DNA of 23,242 nucleotides from a bacterium (GCA_030428825.1 JAUIEL010000016.1:1-23242), one strand, 5' to 3'. Shown: positions 7,998 through 16,332, counted from the stretch's first letter. The notes: generated by a model from the letters alone, not told the origin. Numbers and translations: made by a program.

Positions 7998-9592
7998 GTC
8001 CGTTCCTCCTCGCGACCGCGACCGCCGCGCTCCTCCTCCTCGCGCACGCGCCGGTCTCGCTCTGGCCGCTCGCCCTGGTCGGGCTCGTGCCGCTCGTTCG
8101 GCTCGCGGAGCGACCCGGGGTCCGGCCGCTCGGGCGCGCGGCGGCGGCGTACGTCGGGGGCGCGGTGCTGTTCGGGGTCGGCTGCCGGTGGCTGGCGATC
8201 GCGGCGTGGCCGAACCTGGCGATGATGACGCTGTTCGAGGCGGCGACGTTCCCCGCGTTCGTCTTCCTGCTGCGCGCGGTACGGCGGCGCGTTCCGCTCG
8301 CGCTCGCGGTCCCCGTCGCGTGGGTCGCGATCGAGTTCACGCGGTCCGTCTTCCCGTGGAACGGGTTCCCGTGGCTGCTGCTCGGCTACGCGTGGGACGG
8401 TCCGCTGGTCCTCCTCCAGTCGGCCGAGGTGTGGGGCGTCACCGGGCTGTCGTTCGCGGCCGCGCTGGCGAACGGCCTGGTGGCGGCCGGGCTCGCTTCC
8501 GCCGGGTCCGCGCGGACGGTCCGGTTCGCCTCCGCGGCGGCGGTGCCGGTCGTGCTGGCGACCTACGGCGCGGTCCGGATCGGTCCGGTCGAGGCGGCGG
8601 GGACGCCGGGGCCGCGCGTCGCGCTGGTGCAGGCGAACGTGCCGCAGGTCCTGAAGAACGCCATGCGCGCCGACCGGATCGAGGCGCTGCAGGTCGGCGC
8701 GACGCGCGACGCGCTCGCCGCGGCCGGCGCGGAAGGGGTCGACCTCGTCTGCTGGGCGGAAACGATGCTCCCGTACGGACTGTTCCACGAGGAGGGGGAC
8801 GACCAGCGGCGGCGCGACGCCGAGGTGATCGGTCCGATCGTGAACGACGTCCTGCGCGCGGCGCCGGGGGCGTGGTTCGTCGTCGGCGCGATCACCGGCC
8901 GCCCGCAGGACGGCGGGGGAGCGCGGCCGACGTTCGACACCTTCAACACGGTGCTGCTGTTCGACCCGTCGGCGCGCCGGGTCGGCCGGTACTCGAAGAG
9001 CGTCCTGGTCCCCGGGGGGGAATTCGTGCCGCTCCGGAGCGTCCTCCCGGGGTTCGTGCTCGACGTCGTCCGTTCGATCGCCGGCCAGCTCCCGGACCTC
9101 TCGGCCGGGGACGGGCCGCGCGTCCTGACGTTCGAGGCGCGGGACGGGCGGGAGTACCGGATGGGGCCGACCGTCTGCTACGAGAACGTCTACCCGTCGT
9201 ACTGCGCGCGCGTCGCCGCGCAGGGCGTCGACTTCGTGCTGAACCTCTCGAACGAGGCGTGGTTCGGGGATTCGGCGGAGTTCGACCAGATGGAAGCCGC
9301 GAGCCGGCTCCGGGCGATCGAGTCCCGTCGGGCGCTGGTCCGGGCGACGAACTCGGGGATCTCGGCGGTCTACGACGCGTCCGGCCGGTCCCTCGCTCGG
9401 GTCGAGGGGGCGGGGGGGCGTGACCGCGCGGTCGCCGGCCACGTCGCGGTCGACGTCCCGATCCACGGGGGGCGGACCCCCTTCGTCCGATACGGAGACG
9501 TGCTCGGAGTGGCCGTCACCCTGGCCGCCGCGGGGCTCGCGGGGCTCGCACTTCGGGAGGGGCGACGTTACCCTCGCACGAGGCAAGAGTAA
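7994..9592 (+). CDS. lnt: Apolipoprotein N-acyltransferase
   Basis: Inner-membrane enzyme that adds the third acyl chain to the N-terminal cysteine of outer-membrane lipoproteins. The 532 residues comprise an N-terminal half of multiple membrane helices (1-195) and a C-terminal nitrilase-like periplasmic domain. The Glu-Lys-Cys catalytic triad is visible: E256 in WAETMLPYG, K335 in GRYSKSVLVPGGE, C395 in TVCYENVYP. Other family signatures are PWNGFPWLLLGYAW and LNLSNEAWFGDS. The ATG at 7994 overlaps the moeA stop (ATGA), so translation is probably coupled. The large upstream extension of this reading frame is a shadow of moeA. Lnt implies a didermic cell, in line with the lipoprotein adaptor gene next door. 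Confidence 0.95.
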   Translation: MSPFLLATATAALLLLAHAPVSLWPLALVGLVPLVRLAERPGVRPLGRAAAAYVGGAVLFGVGCRWLAIAAWPNLAMMTLFEAATFPAFVFLLRAVRRRVPLALAVPVAWVAIEFTRSVFPWNGFPWLLLGYAWDGPLVLLQSAEVWGVTGLSFAAALANGLVAAGLASAGSARTVRFASAAAVPVVLATYGAVRIGPVEAAGTPGPRVALVQANVPQVLKNAMRADRIEALQVGATRDALAAAGAEGVDLVCWAETMLPYGLFHEEGDDQRRRDAEVIGPIVNDVLRAAPGAWFVVGAITGRPQDGGGARPTFDTFNTVLLFDPSARRVGRYSKSVLVPGGEFVPLRSVLPGFVLDVVRSIAGQLPDLSAGDGPRVLTFEARDGREYRMGPTVCYENVYPSYCARVAAQGVDFVLNLSNEAWFGDSAEFDQMEAASRLRAIESRRALVRATNSGISAVYDASGRSLARVEGAGGRDRAVAGHVAVDVPIHGGRTPFVRYGDVLGVAVTLAAAGLAGLALREGRRYPRTRQE

Positions 9593-9629
9593 CGCGGTGG
9601 GCCAAGGTGGTCCCGCGGCCTGTTTTTGT

Positions 9630-9657
9630 TTGACGACCCCTTCACGGGGCATAGAAT
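9630..9657 (+). promoter_or_regulatory. Sigma-70-type promoter for the coiled-coil protein gene
   Basis: TTGACG (9630-9635) and TAGAAT (9652-9657) each match consensus at 5 of 6 positions with a 16-base spacer. The best promoter in the window by eye, it sits in an unusually T-rich patch. It predicts a start near 9664 and a leader of about 145 bases. The rest of 9658-9808 holds a tandem ATCGCCCGAA repeat but no riboswitch that I recognise. Confidence 0.65.
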
Positions 9658-9808
9658 CCGCCACGATTCCGCACACCTGGCGGAGCCGACAGACGAAGAG
9701 GACGTGCGAGACGCCGGTCCGATCGGCCGGTGACTCCGGGATCGCCCGAATCGCCCGAATCTCGAAGACGGCCCGGTCAGCGCACGACCCAAGTAAAGAG
9801 GAATAGGC

Positions 9809-10654
9809 ATGAGCCCGATCGGCAAGCTGTTCGTCGTCCTGAACCTCGTCTTCTCCCTGGTCATCCTCGGCGTGCTCGGCGCGATCCTCACCAAGAGCGA
9901 GGAGTACCGCACGAAGTACGAGGACGTTCAGAAGGAGCTCGACACCGAGAAGGCGAGCTGGGAGCAGGAGCGGAGCGACCTGTCGGCCGAGATCGAGGGA
10001 CACAAGCGCGACAAGGCCGGCCTCCAGGAGAGGATCAACAACCTCGAGGTCGCCGGGAACAACCTGAAGAGCGACAACGAGTCCCTCCGCGTCGACAACC
10101 AGCAGCTCCGCGACGACGTGTCGAAGCTGCAGGCCGACTACCAGAAGTTCACCTCCTCGCTGACCGAGGTCCAGACGCACAACAAGGACCTCGCCTCCGA
10201 GAACGCGAACCTCATCAACCAGCGGAACGAGGCGGCGAACGCCCGCCGCGCGGCGGAGGAGGCGGCGGCCCGCCTCGAGGCGCAGGTCTCCTCGCTCACC
10301 AGCCAGGTCGAGCAGCTGAAGCGCCAGATCGACGACATCGCCGCGATGAACAGCGACCTCGAGGCGCAGATCGAGGCGGCCGTCCAGCTCGGCTTCGACA
10401 TCGCGAAGGTCCGCGCGGCGCCGCAGATCGACGGCGTGATCCAGAACGTCAACCGCGAGCTCGGCCTCGTCGTCCTCTCGGTCGGCGCGGACGACGGCGT
10501 CCAGCGCGGCACCACGTTCGAGGTGTACAGCCTCGGCGAGGGGTACAAGGGGAAGGTCGTCGTCGACGACGTCTACCCGGACAACGCGGCCGCCCGCATC
10601 GTCCGTGAGAACGGCACGATCTCCGTCATGGACCGGGCGACCACCCGGCTGTAA
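9809..10654 (+). CDS. Membrane-anchored coiled-coil protein with C-terminal beta domain, function unknown
   Basis: The 281-residue protein has one N-terminal membrane helix (about residues 7-28) with a short cytoplasmic start. A long Lys/Glu/Asp/Gln-rich coiled coil (about 30-195) shows clear heptad character and no prolines. The compact C-terminal domain (about 205-280) contains the pattern VVLSVGADDGVQRGTTFEVY then GKVVVDDVYPDNAAARI. That resembles the small beta-barrels at the end of MreC and some flagellar or secretion proteins, but this is only a fold-level guess. The topology suggests the coil and beta domain lie in the periplasm. The start is supported by an AAGAGG ribosome site. A 60-residue membrane protein and mreB follow. 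Similar proteins occur, as I recall, in Planctomycetota. A role in envelope organisation is inference. Confidence 0.85.
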   Translation: MSPIGKLFVVLNLVFSLVILGVLGAILTKSEEYRTKYEDVQKELDTEKASWEQERSDLSAEIEGHKRDKAGLQERINNLEVAGNNLKSDNESLRVDNQQLRDDVSKLQADYQKFTSSLTEVQTHNKDLASENANLINQRNEAANARRAAEEAAARLEAQVSSLTSQVEQLKRQIDDIAAMNSDLEAQIEAAVQLGFDIAKVRAAPQIDGVIQNVNRELGLVVLSVGADDGVQRGTTFEVYSLGEGYKGKVVVDDVYPDNAAARIVRENGTISVMDRATTRL

Positions 10655-10703
10655 CCCGTCCTCCGGGACTGATCCGAGAAGCACCAGAACAGGAGGTCGG
10701 ACG

Positions 10704-10886
10704 ATGGCCAAGCGACAGGCGGCGGCGGTCGAGGAGATCGAGGAGGTCGAGGGCGAGGAGGAGGCGGCCGGCGGAGGAATGGAGATGGGGATCATCATCG
10801 CCACGTTCCTCGCGCTCTGCTGCGCCCTCTTCCTCGGGTTCAAGGAGCTCGGCGCGCACTACGGCGTCGGCCCGCTCGCGGGCTGA
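10704..10886 (+). CDS. Small acidic single-pass membrane protein, function unknown
   Basis: The 60-residue protein starts at the ATG at 10704, preceded by a strong AGGAGG at 10691-10696. An upstream in-frame GTG would add 33 residues lying partly inside the preceding gene and without a ribosome site, so I prefer the short form. The N-terminal third is very acidic (VEEIEEVEGEEE), followed by Gly/Met and one hydrophobic helix (about residues 28-46, with two adjacent cysteines), then a short tail. It lies 49 bases after the coiled-coil gene and is followed by a terminator, so the two form one transcription unit. I do not recognise a family. Confidence 0.8.
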   Translation: MAKRQAAAVEEIEEVEGEEEAAGGGMEMGIIIATFLALCCALFLGFKELGAHYGVGPLAG

Positions 10887-10920
10887 ACCCGCTCCCCCTT
10901 CCCTCCGAGGAAACCGATCG

Positions 10921-10956
10921 CGCGCCTCGAATCTCGTTCGAGGCGCGTTTTCGTTT
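10921..10956 (+). terminator. Intrinsic terminator after the small membrane protein
   Basis: A perfect 11-bp stem (CGCGCCTCGAA at 10921-10931, TTCGAGGCGCG at 10937-10947) has a 5-base loop and is followed by TTTTCGTTT. This is the only classical Rho-independent terminator seen in the window, and it separates the coiled-coil unit from mreB. Confidence 0.85.
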
Positions 10957-10985
10957 GAAGCCCTTCATTTGGCTAGGATGACCGC

Positions 10986-12062
10986 GTGGTCGCGCTGAAC
11001 GGACATGTCCTCCGCCCGCTGGAGTGGATGATCGGTCGCTTCTCCATCGACATGGGGATCGACCTCGGGACCGCGAACACCCTGGTCTGCGTCCAGAACG
11101 AGGGGATCATCCTCTCCGAGCCGTCGGTCGTGGCGGTGAAGAAGGGGACGAACGAGGTCCTGCTCGACGGGAACGCGGTCGGGGTCCAGGCGAAGGAGAT
11201 GCTCGGCAAGACGCCCGGCAACATCGTCGCCATCCGGCCCCTGAAGAACGGCGTGATCGCCGACTTCGAGATCACCGAGAAGATGCTCCGGTACTTCATC
11301 CGGAAGGTGCACAACCGCTCCTTCCTGGTGCGGCCGCGCATCGTGATCTCGATCCCGTCCGGCATCACCGCGGTCGAGAAGCGCGCGGTGATCAACTCGG
11401 CCGAGCGGGCGGGCGCGCGGCTCGTCTACCTCGTCCTCGAGCCGATCGCGGCCGGGATCGGCGCCGGCCTCCCGATCGCCGAGCCGACCGCGAGCATGAT
11501 CGTCGACATCGGCGGCGGCACGACCGAGGTCGCGGTGATCTCGCTCTTCGGCATCGTGACCGCCGAGTCGGTCCGGGTCGCGGGCGACGAGATGGACGAG
11601 GCGATCATCGCGTACATGCGGAAGAACTACAACCTGCTCATCGGCGAGCAGACCGCCGAGATGATCAAGATGCAGATCGGCTCCGCCTTCCCGCTCCGCG
11701 AGGAGAAGAAGATGGAGATCGCCGGTCGCGACATGCAGAAGAACCTCCCCCGGCGCGCGATCATCACCTCCGAGGAGGTGCGCGAGGCGCTGCAGCAGCC
11801 GATCCGCGAGATCACCGACGCCATCCGCCACTGCCTCGAGCAGACCCCGCCCGAGCTCTCCGCCGACCTCGTCCACAACGGCATCACCCTCGCCGGCGGC
11901 GGCGCCCTCCTCCGCGGCCTCGCCCGGTGCATCGAGGAAGAGATCGAGCTGCCGGTCCGCGTCGCCGAGGACCCGCTCACCTGCGTGGCGCGAGGGACGG
12001 GCGAGTTCCTCGACCAGATCGAGCTGTACTCCAAGGTCCTCGAGACGAGCGACGAGGGGTAG
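10986..12062 (+). CDS. mreB: Rod-shape-determining protein MreB
   Basis: Bacterial actin homologue that forms membrane-bound filaments steering lateral-wall synthesis. It has 358 residues from GTG 10986. Actin-fold ATP-binding motifs: DLGTANTLV (phosphate 1), VDIGGGTTEVAVIS (phosphate 2) and LAGGGALLRGL (adenosine). Other MreB hallmarks are PSGITAVEKRAV and GDEMDEAIIAYMR. An in-frame ATG at 11028 would give an N-terminus closer to the usual length, but its only purine tract is 3 bases away; the GTG has AGGA about 8 bases upstream. With the GTG the protein starts MVALNGHVLRPLEWMIGRFS, whose hydrophobic character could serve as a membrane anchor. TAGGAT at 10974-10979 may be a -10 element; if so the mRNA would be nearly leaderless. 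First gene of the elongasome cluster. Confidence 0.96.
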   Translation: MVALNGHVLRPLEWMIGRFSIDMGIDLGTANTLVCVQNEGIILSEPSVVAVKKGTNEVLLDGNAVGVQAKEMLGKTPGNIVAIRPLKNGVIADFEITEKMLRYFIRKVHNRSFLVRPRIVISIPSGITAVEKRAVINSAERAGARLVYLVLEPIAAGIGAGLPIAEPTASMIVDIGGGTTEVAVISLFGIVTAESVRVAGDEMDEAIIAYMRKNYNLLIGEQTAEMIKMQIGSAFPLREEKKMEIAGRDMQKNLPRRAIITSEEVREALQQPIREITDAIRHCLEQTPPELSADLVHNGITLAGGGALLRGLARCIEEEIELPVRVAEDPLTCVARGTGEFLDQIELYSKVLETSDEG

Positions 12063-12063
12063 G

Positions 12064-12227
12064 GGGGAAGCAGGGGAGAGCAGGGGAGAGCACGGGAGAG
12101 CAGGGGAGAGGGCGCTGTCGCGGAGGGCAGATGTCGTCGCAGGTCCTCACGGTCGGGTCTTTGCTCGTTCGGTTCGAGGCGGCCTCTCCTTGCTCTCCCC
12201 TGCTCTCGTTGCTCTCCTTGCTTCCCC
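12064..12227. repeat. Purine-rich/pyrimidine-rich imperfect inverted repeat between mreB and mreC
   Basis: Directly after the mreB stop, four 10-base units of the form CASGGGAGAG run from 12071 to 12110. About 70 bases later, 12183-12227 holds similar units on the opposite strand, ending 4 bases before the mreC ATG. The two arms (about 45-49 bases each) can pair with a few mismatches and length differences. The 169-base gap has no plausible gene. The structure covers the mreC ribosome-binding region, where no purine-rich Shine-Dalgarno is visible. Confidence 0.8.
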
Positions 12228-12231
12228 TTCC

Positions 12232-13497
12232 ATGCCCGTTCGGCGCGTCAATCTCGGTCTCGTGGTCCTCGGGCTGGCGTTGCTCAGTCTGACGCCGGCG
12301 GCGCCGTCGTTCCTGCGGCGGCCCGAGCTGGTGGCGGTGCATGCGTATCGGCCGCTCGACCTGTTGCGGCGGGAGATCGGGGAGGCGGAGGCGGAGGAGG
12401 AGGGGCTCGGGTTCGCGCCGGAGCTGGCGGCGCGGATCGAGGCGGGGCTGTCGCGGTGGGACGAGCTCCTCCTCGGCGATGCGGGCGCCGACGGGGTGGT
12501 GGCGCGGATCGTGGCGATCGATCGCGTGCGCCGGCGGCTCCTGGTCGACGCCGGCGAGGGGATTCGGCTCGCGCCGGGAGACGCGGTGACCGCCGGGAGG
12601 TTCGCGCTCGGGGTGGTCGATCGAGCGGAGGGGGGGCTGGCGGTCGTCGACATGCCGTGGACCCCCGACGCGCGCTTCGCGGGTTCGGCCGAGGACGCGT
12701 CCGGGGCGGAGGTCCGCCTGATCCTCGCCGGCCTCGACCGTCACGAGTGGACCGCGTCGGTGTCGCACCCGGAGCGGCTCTCGGCGCTGCGGGTCGACGG
12801 GGACGTCCGCGTGCCGGTCGTCGACGACCTCCTCCCCGAGTCGGTCCCGCGGCTGCCGCCCGGGCTCGTCCTCGGCTCGTTGCGGGTCGACGAGCTGCTC
12901 CGGAAGACCGGGACCGAGGCGTTTCGGGTGGTGCCGACGCTCGACGTGCGCGGGCTCGACGCCGTCTGCGTCCGGACCGCGGGGGCGTCGGCGGGCGGGT
13001 GGTCGGCGGGGTTCGAGCGGCGGGAGGTCTCGGCGCTCGCCTGCGGGCTCGCGTCGCCGGGGCGGGACGGGCTCGTGCTGACCGGCCTCGGCCTCCCGGA
13101 CGGCGCGGCGGTGACGTGGGGGGGCATGTTCTTCGGCTCGATCGAGGCGGCGGCGTTCGGCGCGGCGCGCGTGCGGGGCGTGTTCGACCCGGGGCAGGAC
13201 CGCTGCGTCGTCGTGCTCTCGGCGCGAAGGAGCGGTCCGATCGTCGTCCGGACGCTCCGCGCCTGGCGGGGCGGCGGCCGGCTTCGCGTCGGCTCCGAGC
13301 AGACCCGCCCCGAGGTCGGCGACCTGGTCGTGACGTCCGGCCGGGGAGAGCACGTCCCGCGCGGCCTCTTCATCGGGGCGGTCGTGCGGGTCGACGGCGA
13401 GACGATCGACGTGCTGCGGGGGGAGGTCTCGCCGAGCGCCCCGGTCGAGGTGCTGCGGCGGCGCGGGCTTCCGGACGACCCCTGGCGGGACGACTGA
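12232..13497 (+). CDS. mreC: Rod-shape-determining protein MreC, long divergent form
   Basis: Bitopic periplasmic scaffold of the elongasome that contacts PBP2. The 421-residue form starts at the ATG at 12232, just before the membrane helix (about residues 6-26). Beta-barrel-like segments typical of MreC are VVARIVAIDRVRRRLLVDAG...GIRLAPGDAVTAG in the first half and GDLVVTSGRGEHVPRGLFIGAVV near the C-terminus. Family members are usually 280-350 residues; the extra part is a middle region of about 150 residues between these segments. An upstream GTG/ATG extension would run through the pyrimidine-rich repeat and is unlikely. The stop overlaps the mreD ATG (TGATG). Position between mreB and mreD supports the call even where identity is low. 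Confidence 0.88.
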   Translation: MPVRRVNLGLVVLGLALLSLTPAAPSFLRRPELVAVHAYRPLDLLRREIGEAEAEEEGLGFAPELAARIEAGLSRWDELLLGDAGADGVVARIVAIDRVRRRLLVDAGEGIRLAPGDAVTAGRFALGVVDRAEGGLAVVDMPWTPDARFAGSAEDASGAEVRLILAGLDRHEWTASVSHPERLSALRVDGDVRVPVVDDLLPESVPRLPPGLVLGSLRVDELLRKTGTEAFRVVPTLDVRGLDAVCVRTAGASAGGWSAGFERREVSALACGLASPGRDGLVLTGLGLPDGAAVTWGGMFFGSIEAAAFGAARVRGVFDPGQDRCVVVLSARRSGPIVVRTLRAWRGGGRLRVGSEQTRPEVGDLVVTSGRGEHVPRGLFIGAVVRVDGETIDVLRGEVSPSAPVEVLRRRGLPDDPWRDD

Positions 13498-13967
13498 TGG
13501 CGTACGTCCCGTTCGCCGTCGCGTGCGCCGTCCTGTTCTACCTCCAGGCCCTCGCCGTCGACGTGACGGCGGTGGCGCCCGACCTGGGGCCGCTCCTGGC
13601 GGTCCACCTCGGCCTGTTCGCGCGCCGCGAGCGGGTCGCCGGCGCGGTCGGGCTGCTCGGGCTCCTCCGGGGGGCGGTCGGGGCCGAGCCGATCGGCGCG
13701 GTCGTCCTGACGCACCTCGCGCTCGCGTACCTCGTCCTGACGCTGCGCGACGTGCTGTTCGCCGACCGGGTCGTGACGCAGTGGGTCGTGGCGTTCCTCG
13801 GGGGCGCGGTCTTCCTCGTCCTCCGGCTGGTGATCGGGCTCGTGGTCCCGCTCGGCGGGGAGGAGGGCGCGGGTGGGCTGGCGCGCCTGGCCGTGTCGAC
13901 GCTCCTCGCCACGGCGATCGCGCCGCTCCTGTTCGCGCTGCTCCGAACGCTCCGCGTCGGCCCCTGA
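13497..13967 (+). CDS. mreD: Rod-shape-determining protein MreD
   Basis: Small integral membrane protein of the elongasome, 156 residues, almost entirely hydrophobic with about five membrane helices. It carries the weak MreD pattern of an N-terminal helix, a GLL/LRG region and a final TLLATAIAPLLFALLR helix. Its start overlaps the mreC stop by one base. Sequence conservation in this family is poor, so the call rests on size, topology and position between mreC and the PBP2 gene. Confidence 0.85.
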   Translation: MAYVPFAVACAVLFYLQALAVDVTAVAPDLGPLLAVHLGLFARRERVAGAVGLLGLLRGAVGAEPIGAVVLTHLALAYLVLTLRDVLFADRVVTQWVVAFLGGAVFLVLRLVIGLVVPLGGEEGAGGLARLAVSTLLATAIAPLLFALLRTLRVGP

Positions 13968-14055
13968 CCGCGGGCCGCACCCCTCGGAACCGGCCCCCGA
14001 TCTGGTAGAACGCGAGGATCGTGCTGTCGAACCTCTGCGGTGGGGACGGCGAGCC

Positions 14056-16332
14056 GTGACCCTCGGCCGGCTGCGCCTGTTGCTGTGGCTCTTCTGCGGC
14101 CTCTTCGCGCTGGTGGAGGCCCGCCTCGTCCATTTGCAGTTCGCCACCCGCGACTTCTGGACCTCCGAGGCGCGGAAGAGCCGGACCGGCGGCGCCCCCG
14201 TGCCGTTCGCGCGGGGCGACATCCTCGACCGGTACGGGCGTCCGCTCGCCGAGAGCGAGACGGTGCATCAGCTCGAGCTCGTCTATCAGCGGTTCCGCCG
14301 CGAGACGCCGGCCGGCCTCCTGATCGGCGCCGCGCGGCTCCTCATGACGGCGGAGGGACGCGGGCCGGCGTTCCCGGGGCTCCGCGACGTGCTGGACGAC
14401 CCGGCCGGATGGGCCGAGTACGTCCTCGGCCGGACGGAGCGCACGGTCGCGACGCTCCCCGACCGGACGGGGAAGGACTACGCCTTCTACGCCCGGAAGC
14501 TCCTCGGTCTCCGCGAGAGCGAACTCCGCGCGCTGCGCGACGAGCGGCCGAACGACGACGTGACGTTCGACGGCTACGTCGACGGCGCGATCGAGGGCGT
14601 GGTGCGGCGCGTCCGCGAGCAGGAGGTCGCGATCGGCGAGCTGGCGGACGCCGTGCTCGCCGAGCGGGAGGCGTTCCTCGACCTCGTCGACGAGGAGATC
14701 CGGTCGGTCCACGCGGCGATCGCCGAGGACCTCCGGCGGCGCGGCGACCCGCCGTCCCGGAAGCAGCGGATCGCCGCGCAGCGGGACCACGAGGCGCGGG
14801 GGCGGCTGCTGGAGCGGTCGGCGCCGTACCGGGCGGTCTACCTCGTGAACCTCGTCCCCGAACGGTACGGCGGGTTCGTCATCGAGGACGTCCAGCAGCG
14901 GCTCTACCCGGAGGACGTCCGGGACCTGTCGCCGCTCCTCGTCGGCCGGGTCGGGTACGCCACCGAGTCGGTGCTCGAGACCGCCCGCGCGGACCAGCTC
15001 GAGTACCTCGAGCTGACGAGCCTCCCGCCGGCCGCGATCGACGTCGCCGCCGCCGAACGGATCTCGACCCTCCAGACGAGGCTCCGGCACGACCACTACC
15101 GGGCGAACGAGGAGCTCGGCATCGCGGGGCTCGAGGCGCTCCTCGAGCCGGTGCTGCGCGGCCGGCGCGGCTGGCGGATCGAGGAGCGCGACGGCGACAA
15201 GAACGTCCAGCGACTGATCGAGATGGTCGACGCGATCGACGGGCGGCACGTCCGGACGACGCTCGACGTCGATCTGCAGGCGGCGTGCGACCGCGTGCTG
15301 TCGCAGAGGGTCGAGCGTGGCGCGCTCGTGCTGATCGACCCGCGGGACGGCGCGATCCGAGCGCTCGCCACCTCGCCGAACCCGACGCGGCTGCAGGTCC
15401 GGAAGGAGTGGGAGCAGCTCCGGAAGGACGAGCGGCAGCCGCTGCACCACCGCGCCTTCCGGCCGCCGGGGAACCCGCCGCCGCCGGGCTCGGTCTTCAA
15501 GATCGTCACCGCCGCGGCGGCGCTGGAGGCGGGGCTCGCGACGGCGGGGACGACGTTCCGGTGCGACGGCACGCTCCGCGTCGGGCGCACGACGCTGAAG
15601 TGCTACCAGCGTCGTGCGCACGGCGACATCGACCTCGTCACCGCGCTCGAGAAGTCGTGCAACATCTGGTTCTACAAGGTCAGTCGGGAGGTCGGGCTCG
15701 AGGCGCTGCTCGAGATGGCGAGCCGGTTCGGGTACGGGGAGGCGGTCGGCTTCGGCGACCCGGACGTCCTCGGCCTCCCGCCGGGGACGCGCTCGATCGG
15801 CGAGCTCCCGTGTCCGTTCCAGCCGGGGCGAGGCGTCACGTTCACGATGCGGACCGCCATCGGGCACGGCGCGGTCGACGACGTGACGCCGCTTCAGGTC
15901 GCGGCGATGATGGCGTCGGTCGCGAACGGGGAGCGGCGCGTCCGGCCGTACCTGATCGAGTCGATCGGCGGCGTCCCCGCGCCGCGGCCCGAGTCGCCGC
16001 CGCTCGGCCTCCGCGCGTCGACGCTCTCGACGCTCCGGCGCGGCATGATCGCCGCCGTCGAGACCGGGACCGCGCGCCCGATGGACGGCGACGACCTCCG
16101 CGTCCACGGCGTGGCGGCGAAGACCGGCACCCCCCAGGCGGTCGCCAAGGGGGGGCGGATGGTCGACCACGCGTGGATGGCCGGATACCTCCCGCACGAC
16201 GCGCCGCGGCTCGCGTTCGCGCTCCTCATCGAGGAGAACGACGTCGGCGGCGGCGGCGCGACCCGGCCGGTGATGGCGGAGCTGTTCCGTCAGCCCGAGT
16301 TCGAGGCGATGTTCGGCGCGGGGATCCGATGA
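14056..16332 (+). CDS. mrdA: Penicillin-binding protein 2 (elongasome transpeptidase), with an extra helical segment
   Basis: Periplasmic D,D-transpeptidase that cross-links lateral-wall peptidoglycan with RodA. It has 758 residues from GTG 14056. Domains: one N-terminal membrane helix (about 3-24), the pedestal start with RGDILDRYGRPLAES, and a C-terminal transpeptidase with all three active-site motifs, SVFK (Ser479-Lys482), SCN (534-536) and KTG (689-691). Usual length is 600-650 residues. The excess lies before the transpeptidase domain, in a charged Ala/Arg/Glu-rich helical stretch at about residues 170-260. The start follows mreD by 88 bases; no ATG is suitable and a GGGGAC tract lies about 10 bases before the GTG. 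TAGAAC at 14006-14011 may be a -10 element, without a convincing -35. The stop overlaps the rodA start (ATGA). Confidence 0.94.
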   Translation: MTLGRLRLLLWLFCGLFALVEARLVHLQFATRDFWTSEARKSRTGGAPVPFARGDILDRYGRPLAESETVHQLELVYQRFRRETPAGLLIGAARLLMTAEGRGPAFPGLRDVLDDPAGWAEYVLGRTERTVATLPDRTGKDYAFYARKLLGLRESELRALRDERPNDDVTFDGYVDGAIEGVVRRVREQEVAIGELADAVLAEREAFLDLVDEEIRSVHAAIAEDLRRRGDPPSRKQRIAAQRDHEARGRLLERSAPYRAVYLVNLVPERYGGFVIEDVQQRLYPEDVRDLSPLLVGRVGYATESVLETARADQLEYLELTSLPPAAIDVAAAERISTLQTRLRHDHYRANEELGIAGLEALLEPVLRGRRGWRIEERDGDKNVQRLIEMVDAIDGRHVRTTLDVDLQAACDRVLSQRVERGALVLIDPRDGAIRALATSPNPTRLQVRKEWEQLRKDERQPLHHRAFRPPGNPPPPGSVFKIVTAAAALEAGLATAGTTFRCDGTLRVGRTTLKCYQRRAHGDIDLVTALEKSCNIWFYKVSREVGLEALLEMASRFGYGEAVGFGDPDVLGLPPGTRSIGELPCPFQPGRGVTFTMRTAIGHGAVDDVTPLQVAAMMASVANGERRVRPYLIESIGGVPAPRPESPPLGLRASTLSTLRRGMIAAVETGTARPMDGDDLRVHGVAAKTGTPQAVAKGGRMVDHAWMAGYLPHDAPRLAFALLIEENDVGGGGATRPVMAELFRQPEFEAMFGAGIR

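Noticed and set aside
10605..10703. N-terminal extension of the 60-residue membrane protein
   Set aside because: It overlaps the preceding coding region, has a GTG start with no ribosome site, and the internal ATG has AGGAGG at a good distance.
7517..10843. Minus-strand open frame of 1108 codons across lnt and the coiled-coil gene
   Set aside because: Shadow frame; it also crosses the promoter and intergenic region at 9593-9808 without any codon-level signal of its own.
12071..12110. Short direct repeats as a CRISPR array
   Set aside because: The units are 10 bases and contiguous with no spacers, and there are no cas genes nearby.
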